DNA of 64,000 nucleotides from Gammaproteobacteria bacterium (GTDB taxonomy: Bacteria; Pseudomonadota; Gammaproteobacteria; Pseudomonadales; Azotimanducaceae): positions 1-64,000 of the forward strand of contig JAPPHD010000074.1 of NCBI GenBank assembly GCA_028821125.1, in the 5' to 3' direction. The position numbers and the translations under genes were made by a program. Shown in pieces: positions 57,542-64,000 of this stretch. Each line of letters opens with the position of its first letter. Position 1 is the stretch's first letter. The notes below the pieces were generated by a model. It saw only the letters and a program-made list of their open reading frames with translations. It was not told the origin of the DNA and searched no databases.

Positions 57542-58245
57542 CAGTTTGCCTCCGCAGGCCAGGTGCCCCGGCGCGTTCTCGATTCGTCGTTGTTCGCAAG
57601 CATCGCCAGGAATTCGCGGCGGGGTATCGATTGGACGCCCAGCGTGGCCAGGTGTTCGTTGGGAAGCTGGCAATCGAGCAAGCGGAACCGCCACTGCTCA
57701 AGCCGCCGGCACAGATGATACAAGGCCACCTTGGATGCATCCCGGACACGGCTGAACATCGACTCGCCGAAGAAAATCTCACCCAGCGACAGCCCGTAAA
57801 GGCCGCCGGCCAGGTCGCCGTCCAGCCAGACTTCCACCGAGTGGGCGTAGCCGGACGCGTGCAGATCACGGTAGGCGCGTTCCATGTTCGGGGTGATCCA
57901 GGTGCCGCGGGAGCCACTGGCGCCGCGGGGGATCGTCGCACAGGCTGTTATTACCCGGGCAAAGGCCCGGTCGAACGAGATTTTGAACCCCGCGTTACGC
58001 AGCCTTTTCGCGAGGGTGCGATTGACTCGCATCGCCGCCGGCTTGAGTACGGCCCGAGGGTCCGGACTCCACCACAGCACCGGCTCGCTGTCGTTCTCGA
58101 ACCAGGGGAACACGCCCGCCCGATAGGCTTCGAGCAGACGTGCCTCGGACAGGTCGCCGCCGATCGCGAGCAGCCCGCCGATCGCATCTTCCGCGCCATT
58201 CGGGTCGGGAAACGTCGGTAGGTGATCGAGAACTGCGATTGTCAT
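57541..58245 (-). CDS. aat: Leucyl/phenylalanyl-tRNA--protein transferase
   Basis: GLLAIGGDLSEARLLEAYRAGVFPWFENDSEPVLWWSPDPRAVL; EVWLDGDLAGGLYGLSLGEIFFGESMFS. Confidence 0.97.
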   Translation of the reverse strand: MTIAVLDHLPTFPDPNGAEDAIGGLLAIGGDLSEARLLEAYRAGVFPWFENDSEPVLWWSPDPRAVLKPAAMRVNRTLAKRLRNAGFKISFDRAFARVITACATIPRGASGSRGTWITPNMERAYRDLHASGYAHSVEVWLDGDLAGGLYGLSLGEIFFGESMFSRVRDASKVALYHLCRRLEQWRFRLLDCQLPNEHLATLGVQSIPRREFLAMLANNDESRTRRGTWPAEAN

Positions 58246-58350
58246 GGGGTCGACCGGAGGTTGCCCCGGCCCGGGCGAGCGGCGATGGACGTGGGCGGAA
58301 CGGACAGGGTTGACGACCTCATGCGCGAACAGGCGGGCAGGCCGGGCGAT

Positions 58351-58782
58351 TCATGCACGTTGTTGCCCGGCGGCATCGGCAAGAATGCGTGTGAACGGTT
58401 CGGCCCGGCGGTGTCGCGCAATCACTTCCCCAAGGGTCTCGCCCGTTTCTCCCCGGGCATGGAGGTCGCGGCCGGCCTGGGTGAAGTAGTCAATGAAGAC
58501 CCTGAAATCTTCCGGCCGCATGCTGCGGTAGGCGTAGAGCAGGGCGCTGAAGTCGGGATCGACGCCCTCACCGAGGGGCGCCTTGTCCAGAAAACCGCGG
58601 ATACGGGCGTCGTCCCATACCTCGTCGACGACTTTCTGCTTGTCGGGGCGCACGTTGGAGGCGTCCTGTTCGCGCAAAGCAATAATGATACCACCGCGCG
58701 TCGCCGCCCAATCCCCCTTATAATCGGCCCTGGTTCTGAACGCGGCCGGAGAACCGGCGGGTTCCGCCACGTCAGGCCTCAA
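58351..58782 (-). CDS. Small conserved protein, possibly PA4642-like
   Basis: VRPDKQKVVDEVWDDARIRGFLDKAPLGEGVDPDFSALLYAYRSMRPEDFRVFIDYFTQAGRDLHARGETGETLGEVIARHR; true start uncertain. Confidence 0.6.
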   Translation of the reverse strand: MRPDVAEPAGSPAAFRTRADYKGDWAATRGGIIIALREQDASNVRPDKQKVVDEVWDDARIRGFLDKAPLGEGVDPDFSALLYAYRSMRPEDFRVFIDYFTQAGRDLHARGETGETLGEVIARHRRAEPFTRILADAAGQQRA

Positions 58783-58877
58783 TTACGCGGATCAGGTTGT
58801 CAGATGAGTCAAGTTCGCGTCCGTTCACCGCTATCTCGTGGGGCCGGAGCATGGCCCCGCTAACAGGAATCTGACGT

Positions 58878-61124
58878 TTGGCGGCCTATCGCGTTCCCTT
58901 TCGAGAAATCGGCCTGATCGGCATCGCCGCTCTTGCGCTGTACGTGTTCCTCGCCGTCGCGTCTTATTCTCCCCAGGATCCGTCGTTCGGTTTCAGCGGC
59001 GACAGCGGCCAGGTACGCAACTGGGTGGGCAGAAGCGGCGCTTACGTCTCCGATCTTGTGCTCACCTTGTTCGGACTGGTCGCCTACGGCATTCCGCTGG
59101 CGCTCGCCCTTGCCGGGCTGAGGCTGCTCAAGCCCCCGGGCGCCGCGCCGGCCTGGGTGGCCGTTACGGTGCGCGGCCTGGGCTGGGTGGGCATCACGCT
59201 GTGCGCCTGCGTACTGATTCAACTGCACGCGCTGCCCGATGCGACGTTGCCCGGGGGGTCCGGGGGTGTTCTCGGGCTCTGGTTCGCCCAGGCGGGTATG
59301 CCGTACCTCGGGCTCGTTGGCCTGACCCTGGTATGCCTGGCCGGCTTGCTCGCCGGCGCCCAGGCCGCGATCGGCTTTTCCTGGCTGGATGTGGCGGAAG
59401 CGACCGGGCGGCATCTGCACGGATTTGCTACGGCGGTCGTGGGGATCGTCGACCGCCGCCTTGAGTCTTCGCGCAACCGGCGCGCCGCCAGGAAATCGGC
59501 GCAATCGCGCGTAAGCACCAGGCGCAGGAAGCTCTCCCGGGAGACAGCGCGCCGCCGAACCCGCAAAACGCCGCAGATTGAACCCCTGCCGCCCGAGCCG
59601 CCCCGGCAGCAACCGCTGTTCGACGGCGGGCCGGGTGGCGAAATGCCGCCGATGGACCTGCTGGACGACGACAGGCCCGACGATGCCCGGGGCTATTCCA
59701 ACGAGGCGCTGGAAGCGATCTCGCGCATGCTCGAACTCAAGCTCAAGGATTTCGGTGTGGACGCCGAGGTCGTCTCCGTGCTGCCGGGCCCGGTTGTGAC
59801 GCGCTTCGAGATCCAGCCGGCAGCGGGCGTGAAGGTCCAGAAAATCTCTTCGCTGGCCAAGGACCTGGCGCGCTCGCTTGCCGTGATCAGCGTGCGCATC
59901 GTAGAGATCATTCCGGGCAAGTCCGTGGTCGGCATCGAGATTCCGAACGAGCACCGGGAGATCGTGCGCCTGAAAGACCTGCTCGGCTCGGAGCAGTACG
60001 AGTCGGCCAAGTCGCCGCTGTCGCTGGCGCTCGGCAAGGACATCGCCGGCGCGCCCGTTCTCGCCGACATCACCCGCATGCCGCACCTCCTGATCGCGGG
60101 CACCACCGGTTCGGGCAAGTCGGTGGGCGTCAATGCCATGTTGCTGAGCATTCTGTACAAGTCTCCCCCGGAGGTGGTGCGCCTCATCCTGGTGGACCCG
60201 AAGATGCTGGAGCTGTCCAGCTATGAGGGCATCCCGCACCTGTTGACGCCCGTAGTGACAGACATGAAACAGGCGGCCCACGCGCTCAACTGGTGCGTCG
60301 CCGAAATGGAACGGCGCTATCAGCTCATGGCCGCGATCGGCGTGCGCAACCTGGCCGGATTCAATCGCAAGGTGCTGGAGGCCGAAAAACTTGGGAAACC
60401 GATTCCGGACCCGCTGTGGGAAGCCGAAGGCGATCCGGCGGACGAAGCACACCCGGCCTTGACGGCGCTGCCTTACATTGTGGTCGTCATCGACGAGTTC
60501 GCCGACATGATGATGATCGTCGGCAAGAAGGTGGAACAACTGATCGCCCGCATCGCCCAGAAGGCGCGGGCCGCCGGCATTCACCTGGTGCTCGCCACCC
60601 AGCGCCCGTCGGTCGACGTGATCACCGGGCTCATCAAGGCAAACATTCCCGCGCGCATGAGCTACCAGGTTTCCTCGAAGGTCGATTCCCGCACCGTCCT
60701 CGACCAGGGCGGGGCGGAACAGCTTCTCGGCTACGGCGACATGCTGTTTCTCCCGCCCGGCACCAGCGTGCCCGTTCGCGTGCACGGCGCCTTCGTCTCC
60801 GACGGGGAGGTGAACCGGGTCGCCTCCGACTGGAGGAAGAGAGGTTCTCCCGACTATGCGGACGACGTCCTCCTCGGCGGCGACGAACCCTTCCTGCAGA
60901 TCGAGGGCAATACCGGTTCCGCCGAGCACGACGACCCCCTCTACGACGAGGCGGTGCAGTTTGTCATCGAGTCCCGGCGCCCGTCGATTTCATCCGTGCA
61001 GCGCAAGCTGCGCATCGGCTACAACCGCGCGGCCCGCCTGATCGAAGCCATGGAGGAGGCGGGCGTCGTCTCGAGCATGAACAGCAACGGCAGCCGTGAA
61101 GTCCTGGTTCCTGATCGCCGCTAG
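58878..61124 (+). CDS. ftsK: DNA translocase FtsK
   Basis: N-terminal TM domain; [19 protein letters not shown] Walker [47 protein letters not shown]; gamma winged helix. Confidence 0.97.
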   Translation: MAAYRVPFREIGLIGIAALALYVFLAVASYSPQDPSFGFSGDSGQVRNWVGRSGAYVSDLVLTLFGLVAYGIPLALALAGLRLLKPPGAAPAWVAVTVRGLGWVGITLCACVLIQLHALPDATLPGGSGGVLGLWFAQAGMPYLGLVGLTLVCLAGLLAGAQAAIGFSWLDVAEATGRHLHGFATAVVGIVDRRLESSRNRRAARKSAQSRVSTRRRKLSRETARRRTRKTPQIEPLPPEPPRQQPLFDGGPGGEMPPMDLLDDDRPDDARGYSNEALEAISRMLELKLKDFGVDAEVVSVLPGPVVTRFEIQPAAGVKVQKISSLAKDLARSLAVISVRIVEIIPGKSVVGIEIPNEHREIVRLKDLLGSEQYESAKSPLSLALGKDIAGAPVLADITRMPHLLIAGTTGSGKSVGVNAMLLSILYKSPPEVVRLILVDPKMLELSSYEGIPHLLTPVVTDMKQAAHALNWCVAEMERRYQLMAAIGVRNLAGFNRKVLEAEKLGKPIPDPLWEAEGDPADEAHPALTALPYIVVVIDEFADMMMIVGKKVEQLIARIAQKARAAGIHLVLATQRPSVDVITGLIKANIPARMSYQVSSKVDSRTVLDQGGAEQLLGYGDMLFLPPGTSVPVRVHGAFVSDGEVNRVASDWRKRGSPDYADDVLLGGDEPFLQIEGNTGSAEHDDPLYDEAVQFVIESRRPSISSVQRKLRIGYNRAARLIEAMEEAGVVSSMNSNGSREVLVPDRR

Positions 61125-61686
61125 CTGCGTCTGCGTGCATGGTTGGGCGGATGCCCGAAGCGACCTGAGTCTACGCCTCACGGAACTGCGGCATCTCGCC
61201 GCGGACTTCACCCAGCGCATCGAAGGCGCCGGAGGCGAATTGATCGAGGAATCGTCCGGCCATGTACGGCTCCTGCCGCCCAGGTTCCGGTGGGAAGTGA
61301 CGGAGCCCTATTCCCAGGTGCTCATTGCCGCGGACGACGAACTGGCGCTCTACGACCCGGACCTGGAGCAGGTGACGGTCCGGCCCCTGGAGGACGTGCT
61401 CGAGGACACGCCCCTGGCGTTGCTCACCAGGGGGACGGCGATGCTCGGCGATGACTACGATGTCAGCCGGCTGGATGGAGAGCGGTTCAGCGTGCGTCCG
61501 CGCGCCGGGGATGCGCTGTTCGACGAGATCGTCCTGCACTTCGGCGGCGCCGGGCTTCTGGGCATCAGGATTCACGATCACTTGGGCCAGAGCACCGCCA
61601 TCCGTTTCCACGGGTTCGGAGATGCCTCGGTGATACAATCCGCCGACTTCGAACTGATCGTACCCCCCGGAACCGATGTTTACTGA
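61096..61686 (+). CDS. lolA: Outer-membrane lipoprotein carrier protein
   Basis: Signal peptide; [61 protein letters not shown] (paraphrase of the ORF segment); between ftsK and rarA. Confidence 0.93.
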   Translation: MKSWFLIAASCVCVHGWADARSDLSLRLTELRHLAADFTQRIEGAGGELIEESSGHVRLLPPRFRWEVTEPYSQVLIAADDELALYDPDLEQVTVRPLEDVLEDTPLALLTRGTAMLGDDYDVSRLDGERFSVRPRAGDALFDEIVLHFGGAGLLGIRIHDHLGQSTAIRFHGFGDASVIQSADFELIVPPGTDVY

Positions 61687-62965
61687 TTCGGCCAACGACG
61701 AAGGCCGGCCGCTCGCCGACCGACTGCGGCCCACCGGGATCGGGGACGTCGTCGGCCAGGATCACCTGCTCGGCCCGGAAGCGTCACTCGGGCGTCTCGT
61801 GAACGAAGGCCGCCTGCACTCCATGATCCTCTGGGGCCCGCCCGGCTCGGGCAAGACGACGCTGGCGAAGCTCCTCGCGGAACGCGCCGAAATGCGCTGG
61901 CTGTCGCTGAGCGCCGTGCTGGCCGGCGTTCGGGATGTGCGCGAAGCCGTTAAAAGCGCCGAGGCCACACTCCGGCTCGGGGAGCGCACGGTGCTGTTCG
62001 TCGATGAGGTGCACCGGTTCAACAAGGCCCAGCAGGACGCCTTCCTGCCGCACGTGGAAAAGGGCACCGTCACGTTCATCGGCGCAACCACCGAAAACCC
62101 GTCTTTCGAGGTGAACGCCGCGTTGCTGTCGCGAGCGCGGGTCTACGTGCTCAGGCCTCTCGATGCGGTTGCGCTGGAGAAGGTTCTCTGCCGGGCCGAA
62201 GCCGAACTGAACGTATCGATCACGGACGCGGGCAAGGTCTTGCTTGTAGAGCTGGCAGACGGGGATGCGCGGCGGATGCTGAACGTTCTGGAAACCGTCG
62301 CCCAGCTTTCGGACGGCGCCATCGGCGAAGAACTCGTGCAACAGGCGGCCGGAACCCGCTGGCGGCGTTTCGACAAGGGCGGAGACGCCTTCTACGAGCA
62401 GATTTCCGCGCTGCACAAGGCGGTGCGGGGCAGCGATACGGACGCCGCGCTCTACTGGTGCTGCCGCATGCTGGACGGCGGCTGCGACCCGCGCTACATC
62501 GCCCGGCGGCTCGTGCGCATGGCCAGCGAAGACATCGGCAACGCCGACCCGCGGGCGTTGCAGTTGACCCTGGCCGCCGCGGACGCCTACGACCGCCTGG
62601 GTTCTCCGGAGGGTGAACTCGCCATCGCCCAGGCCGTTCTCTACCTCGCGAGCGTACCGAAGAGCAACGCCGCCTACCGCGCCTTCGGCGCCGCCATGGA
62701 GCACGTGCGCGAAACCCCGTCCTACAGTGTGCCCATGCACCTGCGCAATGCGCCAACCCGGCTGATGAAGGAGATGGGCTACGGCGAGAACTATCGCTAT
62801 GCCCACGACGAACAGGGCGCCTACGCGGCCGGTGAGTGCTACTTCCCGGAAGAACTGGCGGGCCGGCGCTATTATGAGCCGACGGATCGCGGGCTCGAGG
62901 CCAGGATCAGGGCCAGGCTTGAACGCCTGCGGGCGCTCGACCGGGATGCCGCGGCGGCACAGTGA
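61676..62965 (+). CDS. rarA: Replication-associated recombination protein A
   Basis: PLADRLRPTGIGDVVGQDHLLG; ILWGPPGSGKTTLAKLLAE; VDEVHRFNKAQQDAFLPHVEKGTVTFIGATTENPSFEVNAALLSR. Confidence 0.97.
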   Translation: MFTDSANDEGRPLADRLRPTGIGDVVGQDHLLGPEASLGRLVNEGRLHSMILWGPPGSGKTTLAKLLAERAEMRWLSLSAVLAGVRDVREAVKSAEATLRLGERTVLFVDEVHRFNKAQQDAFLPHVEKGTVTFIGATTENPSFEVNAALLSRARVYVLRPLDAVALEKVLCRAEAELNVSITDAGKVLLVELADGDARRMLNVLETVAQLSDGAIGEELVQQAAGTRWRRFDKGGDAFYEQISALHKAVRGSDTDAALYWCCRMLDGGCDPRYIARRLVRMASEDIGNADPRALQLTLAAADAYDRLGSPEGELAIAQAVLYLASVPKSNAAYRAFGAAMEHVRETPSYSVPMHLRNAPTRLMKEMGYGENYRYAHDEQGAYAAGECYFPEELAGRRYYEPTDRGLEARIRARLERLRALDRDAAAAQ

Positions 62966-62989
62966 GCCCGCGGTACCGTAGAACCAGGC

Positions 62990-63382
62990 GTGCCGGTCCT
63001 GCGAGTCGGCAAGATGCTGGTTAACCTGGCCTGGGTCGCGGCCGGGGGAGCGCTTGGCGCCGCCGCCCGGTACCTGGTGTCGGTTGCGGTGCACACACCT
63101 CAGGGCTTCCCGGCCGCGACGCTCGCGGTCAACGTCGCCGGTTCGCTGGCCATCGGCGTCGCCTGGGGCGCCTGGGCGCACCTGCCGTGGTTCCAGGAGT
63201 GGGGGAGGGCTTTCCTGGCGATCGGCATTCTGGGAGGATTCACCACTTTTTCGGCCTTTTCCCTCGAGGCGCTGACACTGTTGCACACCGAACGATTCGC
63301 GCTGGCCGCCATCTACGTCGCATCGAGCCTTGCCGGTTGCCTGACGGCCGTGTGGCTCGGGTACGGACTGGCCGTGAACTAG
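62990..63382 (+). CDS. crcB: Fluoride efflux transporter
   Basis: [42 protein letters not shown]; start may be internal (MLVNLAW). Confidence 0.94.
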   Translation: MPVLRVGKMLVNLAWVAAGGALGAAARYLVSVAVHTPQGFPAATLAVNVAGSLAIGVAWGAWAHLPWFQEWGRAFLAIGILGGFTTFSAFSLEALTLLHTERFALAAIYVASSLAGCLTAVWLGYGLAVN

Positions 63383-63410
63383 GGCGCCTCGAGCAGAACC
63401 TGAGCGAAAC

Positions 63411-64000
63411 ATGCTGGACACCCGACTTCTCAGACAGGATCTCGAGACCGTGGCCGCACGGCTCGGAATCCGGGGCTTCGAACTCGATATCGCCGCCTTC
63501 CGGGCCCTGGAGGCGGAGCGCGCGGCCGTGCAGCAGGATACGGAGAGCCTGCAGCACGAGCGCAACACCAAGTCGAAAGCCATCGGCCAGGCCAAGGCCC
63601 GGGGGGAGGACATCGCACCCCTGGTGGCCGAAGTCGGCGGGCTGGGCGACCGGCTGCAGGGATTGCGGGCGAAACTCGGCGATGTCCAGGAACAACTCAC
63701 GGCATTCCTGCAGACCATCCCCAATCTGCCCGATCCGTCGGTACCGGCGGGTGACGACGAATCCGACAACCTCGAGATTCGCACGTGGGGCAAGCTGCCG
63801 GCGTTCAACTTCGAACCGCTGGACCACGTCGACCTGGGCGCGGGCGGGGCGCTCGACTTCGAGGCGGCGGCAAAGATCGCGGGTTCGCGCTATGTGGTCA
63901 TGCGGGGGCAGGTGGCGCGCCTGCACCGGGCGCTGACCCAGTTCATGCTCGATACCCATGTAAGCGAGCACGGCTACACCGAGGTGTACGTGCCGTACAT
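63411..64000 (+). CDS. serS: Serine--tRNA ligase, N-terminal part (truncated by window end)
   Basis: ATG at 63411: [67 protein letters not shown]... ; no stop before the window edge. Confidence 0.95.
   Translation, partial: MLDTRLLRQDLETVAARLGIRGFELDIAAFRALEAERAAVQQDTESLQHERNTKSKAIGQAKARGEDIAPLVAEVGGLGDRLQGLRAKLGDVQEQLTAFLQTIPNLPDPSVPAGDDESDNLEIRTWGKLPAFNFEPLDHVDLGAGGALDFEAAAKIAGSRYVVMRGQVARLHRALTQFMLDTHVSEHGYTEVYVPY

Noticed and set aside
58860-60929. 689-aa minus-strand ORF opposite ftsK
   Set aside because: Antisense shadow of a clearly recognisable ftsK; no domain motifs.
62966-62989. Fluoride riboswitch upstream of crcB
   Set aside because: Only about 24 nt separate rarA from the annotated crcB start and no recognisable fluoride riboswitch core was seen.
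61784-63808. 674-aa minus-strand ORF spanning rarA, crcB and serS
   Set aside because: Antisense shadow covering three recognisable genes.

Overview
This is a GC-rich, gene-dense chromosomal window, most likely from a gammaproteobacterium judging by gene content and order. About 60 protein-coding genes and 3 tRNAs can be supported. Recognisable neighbourhoods are: truA-trpFBA-folC-SPOR-cvpA-purF; lpxH/folD; a tRNA Pro-Arg-His cluster then tig-clpP-clpX-lon-hup-ppiD; rnhA-dnaQ-sohB; cysI-DUF934-antiporter; metH/nfuA/DAHP synthase; an AddA/AddB-like helicase-nuclease pair; cysB/cysH/thrH/aceA/purB/mnmA; moaCDE; icd; csp/clpS/clpA/infA/bpt/aat; ftsK-lolA-rarA-crcB; and the 5' part of serS, cut by the window end. 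Most of the window is housekeeping. The best candidate for an undescribed system is a dispersed, non-coding, modular repeat family. A 243-bp-period array lies at about 11.45-12.0 kb: two copies carry large perfect hairpins whose stem sequences differ between copies, and a third copy is truncated. A diverged opposite-orientation copy lies at the left edge (1-120), and a copy apparently lacking the hairpin lies at about 33.18-33.26 kb. Other points of interest are an unannotated aromatic-rich leader peptide (FWFGYF) plus terminator upstream of the DAHP synthase gene, an approximately 10-nt-periodic GAAGGA array just upstream of clpP, a probably leaderless moaC, and a 46-aa hydrophobic small ORF upstream of a TerB-like gene. 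No CRISPR array, rRNA, prophage or recognisable transposase was seen. Calls come from reading the translations and motifs by eye; no searches were run.
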